64,000 nt of DNA from Gammaproteobacteria bacterium UBA7310 (GCA_002471665.1 DKQK01000025.1:134850-198849); one strand, 5' to 3'; shown: positions 1-8,161, numbered from the stretch's first letter. Notes: generated by a model not told the origin, from the sequence alone. Made by a program: numbers and translations.

Positions 1-563
1 AAAGCGGTAACATGAACAGCATCGGCTTTTCCCTGTACATGGAGCTTCTGGAAGAGGCCGTCCAGTCCATCAAGGAAGGTAAAACACCGAACCTGGATAA
101 ACCATTCAAACAGGGTTCTGAAATCAATCTGCGGATCCCCGCATTGATTACCGAAGATTACCTCAGGGATGTGCACCTGCGCCTGATCACCTACAAGCGC
201 ATTGCCAATGCCAAAGACGACGATCAGCTGGATGAATTACGGGTAGAACTGGTGGACCGCTTCGGTTCCCTGCCGGAGTCCACCAAAAACCTGTTCCGGC
301 TCACCAAAATCAAATTGCAGGCCCAGGCCATGGGTTTGAGTAAAATCGACGCAGGTCCCAATGGCGGCAGGGTGGAATTTGGAGTCGACACCAAGGTGCA
401 CCCTCTCACCATTGTGAAAATGGTTCAAATTCAGCCCCAGTTCTATAAACTGGATGGCGCCGATAAGCTAAAATTCGCTATTGAAACCGACACTGCCGAG
501 CAGCGCCTGGATATGATCGAGGAGCTGCTGGACAAACTCAGAGTCAATCCGGAACGCAAGTAA
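1..563 (+). CDS. mfd: Transcription-repair coupling factor Mfd, C-terminal part
   Basis: The window opens inside mfd, the ATP-driven translocase that removes RNA polymerase stalled at DNA lesions and recruits UvrA. Only about the last 186 residues are present. The frame enters at position 3, and the ATG at 12 is internal. The first residues (SGNMNSIGFSLYMELL) match the stretch leading out of the motor into the C-terminal TRCF regulatory domain, and the rest (IPALITEDYL, then LVDRFGSLPES) is that domain, which in the family autoinhibits the motor and masks the UvrA-binding surface. The normal stop at 561-563 is followed 30 bases later by csiV on the same strand, so the two may be cotranscribed. 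The identification is firm; the N-terminal part lies outside the window. Confidence 0.95.
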   Translation, partial: SGNMNSIGFSLYMELLEEAVQSIKEGKTPNLDKPFKQGSEINLRIPALITEDYLRDVHLRLITYKRIANAKDDDQLDELRVELVDRFGSLPESTKNLFRLTKIKLQAQAMGLSKIDAGPNGGRVEFGVDTKVHPLTIVKMVQIQPQFYKLDGADKLKFAIETDTAEQRLDMIEELLDKLRVNPERK

Positions 564-593
564 CCGCTCAAAGACTGTCTGGCCTGAAACCCT

Positions 594-1463
594 ATGACCG
601 TAAAAACTGAACATTCGCTCTACCACATCCATACCAGATTGCTGCTGCCGGCCCTGCTCATTACCGTGCTGGCCGGCGTGGTACAGCCTGCCACTGCGCA
701 AACCCCGGCCCAACAGGACACCACACCCTGGTATCAGGTGGCCCTGGTTATTTTCAAACACAAGAACAGCCCCATGGGGAATGAAACCTGGCCCACACCC
801 AGCAGCCTGGCGCTTTCCTTTCCAAAGGGCATCCTGTCCCTGGAGCCCCCATCCGAAACCGGAGGCGACTGGGTCGCCTTCCGCGCAGGGGCACCCGAGG
901 ATGAAGAATTTAAGCAAGCCCTGCGCAGCATCACGTTAAGCTCGAACTATGAGATCATGGTAAAAGCCAGCTGGAATCAACCGGCGCTGGACAACGAGCA
1001 GGCGCTTCCCGTGCTGATTCAGGCAGGCAACGAATTCGGTGGTTACCACGAGCTGGAAGGCAGCATCACGCTGGTGGTATCGCGCTATCTGCATTTCAAG
1101 GCGGATTTATGGCTTTCCGAATACATCCAGAAAGTGGAAATGATTGCCCCGTGGTGGGAAAGCTCCAATGCCATAAGCCACCACCTCGACGGCTCGGATT
1201 CACTGTCTGACACAGGAGAGGAACTGGCCTACCAGGAAATTGACTTCGGCGCTCAAACCTACTCTGAAACCGTTACCCGCTATGAGCCGGTGCGCACGGT
1301 GATTCTGAACGAATCACGGCGTATGCGCAGCGGGGAAATGCACTACCTGGACAATCCGATGTTTGGCGTTCTGGTAAAAGTGACCCCCTACAAACCGGTC
1401 ACTGAAGAGGAAGGATTGCCGGACAGCCCGCTGCAGGATGCCAGCCCGGTCAGCCTGCGCTGA
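594..1463 (+). CDS. csiV: CsiV-family peptidoglycan-associated protein
   Basis: This 289-residue exported protein has an N-terminal hydrophobic segment (LLLPALLITVLAGVV) followed by an Ala-X-Ala-type signal cleavage region near residue 36. The mature part begins with WYQVALVIFKHK, typical of CsiV proteins, and has a central block with YLHFKADLWL followed by RRMRSGEMHYLDNP. In Vibrio, CsiV binds peptidoglycan and supports the PBP1A cell-wall synthase; that role is known of the family and is transferred here by inference. Position directly after mfd matches the Pseudomonas arrangement. No strong Shine-Dalgarno precedes the ATG, which would fit translation coupled to mfd. It converges with the phosphorylase gene that ends at 1473. 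Confidence 0.8.
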   Translation: MTVKTEHSLYHIHTRLLLPALLITVLAGVVQPATAQTPAQQDTTPWYQVALVIFKHKNSPMGNETWPTPSSLALSFPKGILSLEPPSETGGDWVAFRAGAPEDEEFKQALRSITLSSNYEIMVKASWNQPALDNEQALPVLIQAGNEFGGYHELEGSITLVVSRYLHFKADLWLSEYIQKVEMIAPWWESSNAISHHLDGSDSLSDTGEELAYQEIDFGAQTYSETVTRYEPVRTVILNESRRMRSGEMHYLDNPMFGVLVKVTPYKPVTEEEGLPDSPLQDASPVSLR

Positions 1464-1468
1464 TCCCC

Positions 1469-1492
1469 TGGCTCAGCTTAGAAGCTGAGCCA
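1469..1492. terminator. Inverted repeat between csiV and the phosphorylase gene
   Basis: A perfect inverted repeat has 11-base arms (TGGCTCAGCTT at 1469-1479 and its complement at 1482-1492) separated by two bases. It lies in the convergent junction and includes the last codons and stop of the minus-strand phosphorylase gene. Neither strand has a run of T after the stem, so it is not a textbook intrinsic terminator. A bidirectional 3'-end stabilising or pausing hairpin is plausible. Confidence 0.5.
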
Positions 1493-2201
1493 GAATGGCG
1501 CGCACATTTCCCATGCCATTCTTGATGGCCAACTCAATATCGTCCATGGTGATGATACCCTCACTGCGGCCAGCGGCCATGTTCACCACCAGCGACAGGC
1601 ACGCATACTCCAATTCCGCCTCGCGGGCCAGCGGTGCCTCCGGCATGCCGGTCATGCCCACGATATCGCAGCCATCCCGCTCCAGGCGATCCACCTCCGC
1701 CGCCGTCTCCAAACGGGGCCCCTGGGTGGCGCCATAAACACCACCATCGTGCACCTCAAGCCCCAGCTCTGCGGCCGCCGTCAGTAACGACTGGCGCAGC
1801 GGTTCACTGTAAGGATAAGAGAAGTCCACATGCAGTACGTTCCCCTGGTCGGCAAAAGTAAATTCCCTGCCCCAGGTGTAATCAATAATCTGATCCGGAA
1901 TTACGAGGCTTTCAGCACCCATTTGCGGATTGATACCACCGACTGCGTTCACCGCAATAATTTTCTCCACACCGACCTGTTTTAACGCCTGAATATTGGC
2001 ACGGTAGTTTACCTGATGGGGCGGCACCGTGTGACCCTTGCCATGGCGCGCCAGAAACACCACCGGCTGCTGACCGAAACGCCCAAACTCAAGCGCAGCC
2101 GAAGGCACACCATATTCTGTTTCAAGCGTGCGGGTATCCGTTAGCTCCAGGCCTTGCAATTCAGTGAGCCCGGTGCCCCCCACTATTGCGATCAGCCCCA
2201 T
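1473..2201 (-). CDS. S-methyl-5'-thioinosine phosphorylase (MTAP/PNP family)
   Basis: A 242-residue member of the trimeric purine nucleoside phosphorylase family 2. Visible motifs are the N-terminal phosphate loop IVGGTGL, the HGKGHTVPPHQVNYRANI block, the NAVGGINP segment, GPRLETAAE, and MTGMPEAPLARE followed by VVNMAAG. The locus corresponds to Pseudomonas PA3004, whose product phosphorolyses methylthioinosine (made from methylthioadenosine by deamination) to hypoxanthine and methylthioribose-1-phosphate. The hypoxanthine phosphoribosyltransferase gene immediately upstream fits that route, since hypoxanthine would be its substrate. A methylthioadenosine phosphorylase is the alternative, and sequence alone does not fully decide. 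It is the last gene of the minus-strand run that starts at psrA. Confidence 0.88.
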   Translation of the reverse strand: MGLIAIVGGTGLTELQGLELTDTRTLETEYGVPSAALEFGRFGQQPVVFLARHGKGHTVPPHQVNYRANIQALKQVGVEKIIAVNAVGGINPQMGAESLVIPDQIIDYTWGREFTFADQGNVLHVDFSYPYSEPLRQSLLTAAAELGLEVHDGGVYGATQGPRLETAAEVDRLERDGCDIVGMTGMPEAPLAREAELEYACLSLVVNMAAGRSEGIITMDDIELAIKNGMGNVRAILAQLLS

Positions 2202-2229
2202 ACTGCATTCCTTCTGAAATAAGTGCCCA

Positions 2230-2787
2230 TTACAACCCCTTCACCGCGTATATGCCATCTGCATTGCGCAAATAACCCTTGTAATCCATACCATAACCAA
2301 ACACAAAACGATCCGGCACGTCCAGGCAGGTATAGTGGGCTTTGAAGTCTGGATCGTATTTTCGATCGTGTTTCTTGTCCACCAATACTGCGCATTGTAC
2401 CGTGGCCGCTTTCTGACTGCGGCAGCTTTCCATGATCTTGTACAGGGTTTGCCCTTCATCAAGAATGTCATCCACCACCAGCACATGCCGTCCTTCCAGC
2501 GGATGCTGAGGCAACACCTTCCAAAGCAGCTCATTGCCGGAGGTTTCCATGCCGTAGCGGGTGACATGGATATAATCCATTTCCAGAGCAAAGCGCAATC
2601 GCATCAGCAGGCGCGCGCCAAACATCAGACCACCCTTCATCACCACCAACACCAGTGGGTTCTTATGCGCCAGGTCCGCTTCTATTTGCTGACTGACTGT
2701 CTCAATGGCCCGCTCTATCTGATGCTCTGTCCAGATACAATCGGCTTCCCGCCAGATCTTATCGACTTCCTCTACCGTAACGCTCAT
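2230..2787 (-). CDS. hpt: Hypoxanthine-guanine phosphoribosyltransferase
   Basis: A 185-residue type I phosphoribosyltransferase that transfers phosphoribose from PRPP to hypoxanthine or guanine. The PRPP-binding signature VLVVDDILDEGQTL is complete, and an earlier VVMKGGLMFGARLL segment forms the diphosphate loop. KAHYTCLDVPDRFVFGYGMD near the C terminus is the usual base-binding and lid region. The ATG overlaps the TGA of the mscS gene by four bases (ATGA), which indicates translational coupling. It lies 28 bases before the methylthioinosine phosphorylase gene. Together the two would salvage the purine half of methylthioadenosine. Confidence 0.93.
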   Translation of the reverse strand: MSVTVEEVDKIWREADCIWTEHQIERAIETVSQQIEADLAHKNPLVLVVMKGGLMFGARLLMRLRFALEMDYIHVTRYGMETSGNELLWKVLPQHPLEGRHVLVVDDILDEGQTLYKIMESCRSQKAATVQCAVLVDKKHDRKYDPDFKAHYTCLDVPDRFVFGYGMDYKGYLRNADGIYAVKGL

Positions 2788-3893
2788 GCAGGTTCCTCGC
2801 TGGTGCTATGGCTGTCCTGGGCAACCCCTTCAATAATGTGCAATGTCTGGGTGGGGAACGCAAATTCGGCACCGTGCTGCCGCACGATCTCTGCGACTTT
2901 AAACAACACATCCTGTTTCACTTCATGGTACTTCACCCAATTTGTGGTATTGGTCATGCAATAGATAAAGAAGTCCAATGAGGATGCACCATATTGGTTA
3001 AAATTCACGATCAGGGTTTGATTATGATCGATCTCCGGGTGTTCGGCGAGCATGCTCTTCACCAAGGCAACGATGGCCGGCAGCTGTGCCACATCATCAT
3101 AACGTACCCCCATGGTTTCATAGATGCGACGATGAGTCATACGCGACGGATTTTCCAAGGCAATGCTGGTGAAGGTGGCATTCGGCACATACAGGGGCCG
3201 CTTGTCGAAAGTACGAATAACGGTTAGGCGCCAACCAATGTGTTCTATCGTGCCTTCGATATTACGGTCAGGCGAGCGTACCCAATCCCCCACCGAAAAT
3301 GGCCGATCCAGGTACACCATCAACCCACCGAAGAAGTTGGCCAGCAGGTCCTTGGCGGCAAAGCCCACCGCGATGCCACCGATGCCGCCAAACGCCAACA
3401 CCCCGGAAATGGAAATGCCCATGGACTGGGCGATGACCAGGCCACCGGTAATAAACACCGACAAACGCAGAAGCTTGGCCAACGCCGTCACCGTGGTTTC
3501 GTCCATGGGCTCCTGGGTATAGCCCGGTGTTTTCAGCAATTCTTCACCCCGGGTAATCATACGAATCAAAAACCACAACACCACGCTGATGATCAGCACC
3601 AGAAACACCGGGCGCACCACGGTGACGACGGACGGCTCCATCATGGGTTCCATGATCTCGGCCACCACGCGGGCGCCAAGCACCAGGATAAAAGCCCGCG
3701 AGGGCTTGCGAACCGCCCACAGCAAAGCGTCATCCCACAGGTTGCGGGTTTTCTCAAACTGCTTTTCCAATCGATCGTAAAACTTTTTCGCCAAATAATT
3801 GGCCAATAGGGTGACAAACACCACAAAGAACACTTGCATGATCCAGTCCTGATTTCCATTCAGCTGCTGCCACCACTGCCGTACTGTTTCCAC
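2784..3893 (-). CDS. Small-conductance mechanosensitive channel, MscS family
   Basis: A 369-residue inner-membrane channel. Several transmembrane helices (MQVFFVVFVTLLANYL; VVTVVRPVFLVLIISVVLWFL; LSVFITGGLVIAQSMG) lead into the pore helix and beta domain (GVLAFGGIGGIAVGFAAKDL, then PFSVGDWV), the hallmark of MscS. The family opens under membrane tension to release solutes on osmotic downshock. I chose a GTG start at 3891-3893 rather than the longer open frame. It lies two bases after the nagZ stop and is preceded at seven bases by AGGAG, while the longer frame would run well into nagZ. Its stop overlaps the hpt start, so nagZ, this gene and hpt are read as one message. Confidence 0.88.
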   Translation of the reverse strand: METVRQWWQQLNGNQDWIMQVFFVVFVTLLANYLAKKFYDRLEKQFEKTRNLWDDALLWAVRKPSRAFILVLGARVVAEIMEPMMEPSVVTVVRPVFLVLIISVVLWFLIRMITRGEELLKTPGYTQEPMDETTVTALAKLLRLSVFITGGLVIAQSMGISISGVLAFGGIGGIAVGFAAKDLLANFFGGLMVYLDRPFSVGDWVRSPDRNIEGTIEHIGWRLTVIRTFDKRPLYVPNATFTSIALENPSRMTHRRIYETMGVRYDDVAQLPAIVALVKSMLAEHPEIDHNQTLIVNFNQYGASSLDFFIYCMTNTTNWVKYHEVKQDVLFKVAEIVRQHGAEFAFPTQTLHIIEGVAQDSHSTSEEPA

Positions 3894-3895
3894 TA

Positions 3896-4924
3896 CTATT
3901 CTCCTGACTGTTCTGAAAAGTGTTGGATGGACCGTCTTACCGACAGGTATCGAGGCTCCTCCACAAGTGAATCCCACTCCACTGCCTTGCGGGCACGCAT
4001 GGCTGCCAAACGTTGCTGATCGGCCCGGTAGCCTGCATGGGCAAGCCAGTCCAGCACTTCATCCGCCGCGTCCGGTTGATTGCAGACCAGCACCATGTCG
4101 CAGCCTGCCTGCAACGCGGCCTGTGCACGCTGCGCAAAACCACCGGCCACCGCAGCCCCTTCCATCGTGAGATCATCACTGAAAATAACACCGTCAAACT
4201 GCAGTTGTTGCCGTAAGACGGACTGTAACCAAAATGCCGAGAACCCGGCCGGGTGCGCATCAACATTGGTATAGACCACATGGGCCGGCATCACCGCATC
4301 CAGCACAGAGGCCAAGGCTTTGAAGGGTTGCATATCAGAATTGCCGATGTCATCCAGCGCCCGCTCATCCACAGGCATCGCCACATGGGAATCCGCCTCC
4401 GCCCAGCCGTGGCCGGGGAAGTGTTTCCCCGTAGCGGCCATACCAGCCTCGTGCATGCCCTCGATATACGCGCCTGCCAATTGCGTTACCACCTGTGGCT
4501 CATGATGCAGGGAACGATCACCAATAACGTTGCTGCGCCCCACTTCCACATCCAGCACCGGCGCAAAGGAAATATCCAGCCCCAGGGCCAACATCTCCGA
4601 TGCCATCAACCAGCCCCAATCCCGGGCCTGGTGCAGCGCGGCCTCGACATCCCGTTCAAAACGCTGCCCCAGTTCAGCCAAAGGCGGCAACCGGGTAACC
4701 CCCTGCCGGATTCGCTGCACCCGACCGCCTTCCTGGTCTATCGCCAGAATCAATTCCGGCCGCTGCTCACGCACCGCCGCCAGTAACGCTCGCACCTGCG
4801 CCACCGATTCAATATTACGGGAAAAAAGAATCACCCCACCGGTGGCAGGATGTTGCAGTCGACGGATGTCCGCTCTGGAAAGTTCCGTGCCTTCCAGGTC
4901 CAACATGAGTGGCCCCATCACCAT
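3896..4924 (-). CDS. nagZ: Beta-N-acetylhexosaminidase NagZ
   Basis: A 342-residue cytoplasmic family 3 glycosidase that removes N-acetylglucosamine from anhydromuropeptides during cell-wall recycling. It has the family start MLDLEGTELS, the substrate loop IDQEGGRVQR, the signature KHFPGHG, the catalytic His on the loop WAEADSHVAMP, and the nucleophile Asp in FSDDLTMEGA. Length is normal for Pseudomonas NagZ. It sits between an L,D-transpeptidase gene (50 bases upstream) and the mechanosensitive channel (two bases downstream). NagZ products control AmpR-dependent beta-lactamase induction in relatives; no ampC or ampR is visible here. Confidence 0.96.
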   Translation of the reverse strand: MVMGPLMLDLEGTELSRADIRRLQHPATGGVILFSRNIESVAQVRALLAAVREQRPELILAIDQEGGRVQRIRQGVTRLPPLAELGQRFERDVEAALHQARDWGWLMASEMLALGLDISFAPVLDVEVGRSNVIGDRSLHHEPQVVTQLAGAYIEGMHEAGMAATGKHFPGHGWAEADSHVAMPVDERALDDIGNSDMQPFKALASVLDAVMPAHVVYTNVDAHPAGFSAFWLQSVLRQQLQFDGVIFSDDLTMEGAAVAGGFAQRAQAALQAGCDMVLVCNQPDAADEVLDWLAHAGYRADQQRLAAMRARKAVEWDSLVEEPRYLSVRRSIQHFSEQSGE

Positions 4925-4974
4925 AGCGCTTGTTCACTCCTGAGATTGTGTTTCCCGGCCTTTTTATCGTGATA

Positions 4975-5460
4975 TTAAGGCAGAATGGTTACTCGGGTAC
5001 CGGAACCGACACAATCAAACAATGCCATCACATCCTGATTGCGCATTCGAATGCAGCCGTGAGAGAGGGGCACACCCATGGGCTCGGTATCCGGCGTGCC
5101 ATGAATATAAATGTATCTGCGCTGGGAATCCACGTCACCCCCGCGATTAATGCCCTTTTCCTCGCCGCAAAGCCACAGGATGCGGGTCAGAATCCAGTCT
5201 CGATCGGGATGGCGCGCCGCCAGCTCCGCTGAATGAATTTCCCCGGTCTGGCGGCGACCGACAAACACGGCCCCCATGGGTGCACCGGCGCCGATGCAGG
5301 CGCGAATCCGGTGCTTGCCCAAAGGCGTCTGGTTGGAACCGGACTGATTTCCAGCGCCGTTTTTGGCGGTGGAAACCGGCCATTGCCTGATACAGGCGCC
5401 CCCCTGCCACACCGCCAGCGTTTGCTCGCTGATGGAGATCCGGATCTCAGGTGCCATCAT
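4975..5460 (-). CDS. L,D-transpeptidase (YkuD domain)
   Basis: A compact protein of about 161 residues that is essentially one YkuD domain. The catalytic block SHGCIRMRNQDVMALFD holds the nucleophilic Cys and the upstream His, and YIYIHGTPDTEPMG carries the second conserved His. Family members form 3-3 peptidoglycan crosslinks or attach proteins to the wall. Two ATGs in tandem (5455-5460) overlap the last codons of psrA; the frame is open further upstream but deeper inside psrA. No convincing signal peptide follows this start, so either a longer start is used or it acts differently from exported relatives. The overlap with psrA implies cotranscription. Confidence 0.82.
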   Translation of the reverse strand: MMAPEIRISISEQTLAVWQGGACIRQWPVSTAKNGAGNQSGSNQTPLGKHRIRACIGAGAPMGAVFVGRRQTGEIHSAELAARHPDRDWILTRILWLCGEEKGINRGGDVDSQRRYIYIHGTPDTEPMGVPLSHGCIRMRNQDVMALFDCVGSGTRVTILP

Positions 5461-6112
5461 GACCGACTGCAGCAGCGACATCGTGGGATGCGTTGCGCAG
5501 CCCGGCCGCCATAAAGCTGGTGAGATTGCTGACAATAAAATCCACCGAACCACGATGACCGGTGTCATTCACCGCCATGGCCCGCAGGGCATCAAAGTTG
5601 GACATGGTGAAAATAGCCGTACCGAGGGCAAAGTGTGTATGCCAGAACAACTCCTGATCGGTCGCACCCGGCAAGGCGGGTTTCAGCAAACGCGCATAGC
5701 GCTGGAACGCCTCACCATAACGATCGGCGATGAAGTTACGCACATGGGCCTGGGACTGGGTATACGCCAGACCCAGCAGGCGCATGAATGCCGTGGCCCG
5801 ATTGGTATTGCGCCCATGCACATCGTAAATGGAGCTGGACAGCACCTTGAGTAAGGATTCCACGTTAATCGACTCCGGATTCTGCTCCAACACGCCAAGG
5901 CGCTGATCGATTTCTGCCACCAGGGGTTCCAGAAAGCGCTCGAATACCGCCTGTATCAGGGCTTTTTTTGAGCCGAAGTGATAATTCACCGCTGCCAGAT
6001 TAACGCCGGCGGTACTGGTGATGGTACGCAGGGAGGTTTCAGCGAATCCACGTTCTGCAAACAACGCCTCCGCTGCATCCAGAATTCGCTCTACCGTTTC
6101 TTTTTGTGCCAT
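5447..6112 (-). CDS. psrA: TetR-family regulator PsrA
   Basis: A 221-residue TetR-type repressor. The helix-turn-helix segment (LRTITSTAGVNLAAVNYHF then GSKKALIQAVF) is nearly identical to that of Pseudomonas PsrA, which senses long-chain fatty acids, represses beta-oxidation genes and its own gene, and activates rpoS. The C-terminal ligand domain contains the family stretch FWHTHFALGTAIFTMSNF. AGGAA lies about nine bases before the ATG. Two PsrA operator matches lie 47-73 bases upstream, which supports autoregulation. psrA heads the run of L,D-transpeptidase, nagZ, mscS, hpt and phosphorylase genes, so these may follow PsrA control. Confidence 0.93.
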   Translation of the reverse strand: MAQKETVERILDAAEALFAERGFAETSLRTITSTAGVNLAAVNYHFGSKKALIQAVFERFLEPLVAEIDQRLGVLEQNPESINVESLLKVLSSSIYDVHGRNTNRATAFMRLLGLAYTQSQAHVRNFIADRYGEAFQRYARLLKPALPGATDQELFWHTHFALGTAIFTMSNFDALRAMAVNDTGHRGSVDFIVSNLTSFMAAGLRNASHDVAAAVGHDGT

Positions 6113-6158
6113 AAATGAGGGTTCCTGACAGGGAGCCGATCACTGCATCGGTTCACCG

Positions 6159-6185
6159 TAAACAATCGTTTGAAACTTACGTTTG
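6159..6185. promoter_or_regulatory. Two tandem PsrA operators upstream of psrA
   Basis: Site 1 is TAAAC-AATC-GTTTG (6159-6172) and site 2 is GAAAC-TTAC-GTTTG (6172-6185), sharing the base at 6172. The known PsrA motif is (G/C)AAAC-N2-4-GTTT(G/C), so site 2 matches fully and site 1 differs in one outer base. They sit in the 102-base gap before psrA, where repressor binding would block transcription of psrA and the genes behind it. Confidence 0.8.
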
Positions 6186-6214
6186 CCAGCGCCCCCTGTC
6201 AAGAATCGGATACA

Positions 6215-7444
6215 TCAAAAATAGCGGATCAGCTCTATCTGAATAAGATCGTTACGGCTGGTTTGTGCCAGTTTATACAGTGGATCAAACGATCCGGTGG
6301 CCAGATCCGCCAAGGTGGGTGGTGGATCACTGTGGAAAAACAGGGCATCCACATTGATGGTCCAAACGTCACCCAGACGGCGGCTGGCCTCGATACTGAG
6401 TACCCGTTCGCTGGTTTTGTGATCATAAATGACGCCACCCAACACTTCCGTTGAGGCCACGTCGTTCCTTGCCCAGCGCAACCCCAAAGCAATGTCATTT
6501 TCCAGATAATAGGAATCAGGACTGTCCTCCCCCCGCTCGTCGTAATTGTATTCAGAGACAATACCCAGATCCGATACCCCGCCAAACAGGCCTTCCAGGG
6601 TGTACTCAAACCCAAACACGCTGGCGAAATACCGGCCCCCGGCCATCCCGCTGCGGCTCAATGCCTCCATTTTCAGCAACCAGGCATCGTAGTTGTACTG
6701 CACCTCCAGCCCAAACTGGTCAATCACCCGATAATAAGGCACCAGCTCCCCGGCGGCATCCACCCGCCTGAACTCCGGATCCCGTGCAGTACCACCGAAA
6801 TAGGAAAAAGCCAGTTCCCAGGCTTCGATGGACATGGCCCAACGGGCGGCAAAATCCAGGCGCTTGTGCTCTGCCCCGGATTCATAATCCGCCTCCTCAT
6901 TGGAGATCACCAACGGCCCCCGCGGCCAACCATTCTCCCCGGGGAAGGTGCGCTCACGGAATCCGGCCAGGGCGTAGAGATCCAGAATCCCCCAATCAGA
7001 CACCAATGACAGGTTGATCATGGGCTGACCCAGTTTGGCTTCACCGTCGGTACGCTCCACCAGATCAGACTGGTTAACGATGTCCACCAGATGCTGAAAT
7101 TCCGTCACGCCCCAGAATACCGTACGTACGCCACTGCGCAGCTCCCAGCCATCGCCCACATGAATCCAGGCAAAATCCTGAATATCGCCGTGAGTACGCT
7201 CATCATCGGCTTCCGACCAGCGATAGAAGACGTCCAATTCAAACAGATCATTGCCGTCGTTCCAGTCGTGAAAATATTCCGCGCGGACGCTAGCGGATAC
7301 TGCATCATCACCCACGCCATAGGGTGGATCCTGGGGCAGGTAGCGGTATTCACCCCCTACTTCAACATCCCACTCTCCTCCCACGGCAGGCGCCCCCGAC
7401 ATCACGCTGATCAGCAATACCGAAAGTTTGCATGCGAACCTCAT
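6215..7444 (-). CDS. Predicted outer-membrane beta-barrel protein
   Basis: A 409-residue protein with a signal peptide (LSVLLISVMSGAPAVGG) and then alternating aromatic/hydrophobic strands rich in Tyr, Asp and Glu, such as FELDVFYRWSEADD and FGLEVQYNYDAWLLKMEAL. It ends IELIRYF; a C-terminal aromatic residue is the usual outer-membrane barrel assembly signal. I do not recognise a specific porin family; proteins of the DUF1302 or alginate-export type look similar in outline. Palindromes at 7478-7500 lie just upstream. The gene runs in the same direction as psrA but is separated from it by the operator region, so it is probably a separate unit. Confidence 0.65.
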   Translation of the reverse strand: MRFACKLSVLLISVMSGAPAVGGEWDVEVGGEYRYLPQDPPYGVGDDAVSASVRAEYFHDWNDGNDLFELDVFYRWSEADDERTHGDIQDFAWIHVGDGWELRSGVRTVFWGVTEFQHLVDIVNQSDLVERTDGEAKLGQPMINLSLVSDWGILDLYALAGFRERTFPGENGWPRGPLVISNEEADYESGAEHKRLDFAARWAMSIEAWELAFSYFGGTARDPEFRRVDAAGELVPYYRVIDQFGLEVQYNYDAWLLKMEALSRSGMAGGRYFASVFGFEYTLEGLFGGVSDLGIVSEYNYDERGEDSPDSYYLENDIALGLRWARNDVASTEVLGGVIYDHKTSERVLSIEASRRLGDVWTINVDALFFHSDPPPTLADLATGSFDPLYKLAQTSRNDLIQIELIRYF

Positions 7445-7774
7445 CTACTCACTCCCAACTCAACAAAAAGTCATTTTGTGACGAAGCGTCACGATATCGT
7501 TTTTTCATCGGCTACGTCAACCGGCCAGGCTAGCCCCAGGCGGGTTAGATTTTTATGCACCTTCAACCATAGCCGTTATTGCAGCCGTCTATAAAAATAG
7601 CAGCAGATTCCCATTGGTGATTGCTAAGGCGCTGTTTTTGATTGGTATCTGCAACGCAGCCCTCGATGCCCCGGGCAACCTGACCGGCATCCGCCCTAAG
7701 CATTTTCGTGTCGAACCGGCAGTGTGCGCCATACTAGCCACAAAGAGTGCAAGCTGGCTGAACAGGAGGCCATT
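7445..7774. other. Divergent intergenic region
   Basis: This 330-base gap separates the outer-membrane protein gene (minus) from the small acidic protein gene (plus) and must hold both promoters. The only clear structures are the palindromes at 7478-7500 close to the barrel gene. Open frames that cross it have no plausible start signals or recognisable product. Confidence 0.5.
7478..7500. promoter_or_regulatory. Adjacent palindromes upstream of the outer-membrane protein gene
   Basis: GTGACG-AAG-CGTCAC (7478-7492) is an imperfectly spaced inverted repeat with six-base arms. It runs directly into ACGATATCGT (7491-7500), a perfect ten-base palindrome. The pair lies 34-56 bases before the barrel gene's ATG, a typical operator position. 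I do not recognise the cognate regulator. Confidence 0.45.
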
Positions 7775-8104
7775 ATGTTGTTGCGAATTCAACCTGAAGT
7801 GGGCACATGGTATGAAAATACCGAACAGGAAACCCTGTTTGAGGTGGTGACTCTGGATGAAGAAGAAGGCACGCTGGCGATTCAGTACTTTGATGGTGAA
7901 CTGGAAGAAATGGACATTGAAACCTTCTGGCAGCTGAGACTGCGCACCGTGGATCAGCCGGAAGACTGGAGTGGCCCCTATGAGGTGGACCAGGAAGACC
8001 GTGACGATCATGACTACAGTCAGCTGGCTGCCGTCGAGTCCGACCAGTACTTGCCCTTCGACGATTTTGAGAGCAAAGGCGTTCGCATCTACGACGATTA
8101 CTAG
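7775..8104 (+). CDS. Small acidic conserved protein
   Basis: A 109-residue cytoplasmic protein, strongly acidic, with the core VGTWYENTEQETLFEVVTLD followed by IQYFDGELEEMDIETF. The Tyr/Asp-rich beta segments resemble a small gammaproteobacterial family (possibly DUF6763) of unknown function. I chose the ATG at 7775 because AGGAGG lies five bases before it; an ATG further upstream in the same frame has no such signal. No membrane segment or signal peptide is seen. It lies upstream of lexA on the same strand but a hairpin and the SOS boxes intervene. Confidence 0.7.
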   Translation: MLLRIQPEVGTWYENTEQETLFEVVTLDEEEGTLAIQYFDGELEEMDIETFWQLRLRTVDQPEDWSGPYEVDQEDRDDHDYSQLAAVESDQYLPFDDFESKGVRIYDDY

Positions 8105-8161
8105 GGCGGCTGACAGCAAGCGTCCTTCACCTTCACTCCACCTCGACCCACCTCGCCGACC

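Noticed and set aside
468..917. Long antisense reading frame opposite mfd and csiV
   Set aside because: It lies opposite two well-supported genes, has no ribosome-binding site, and its sequence has no family resemblance; it is a by-product of codon bias.
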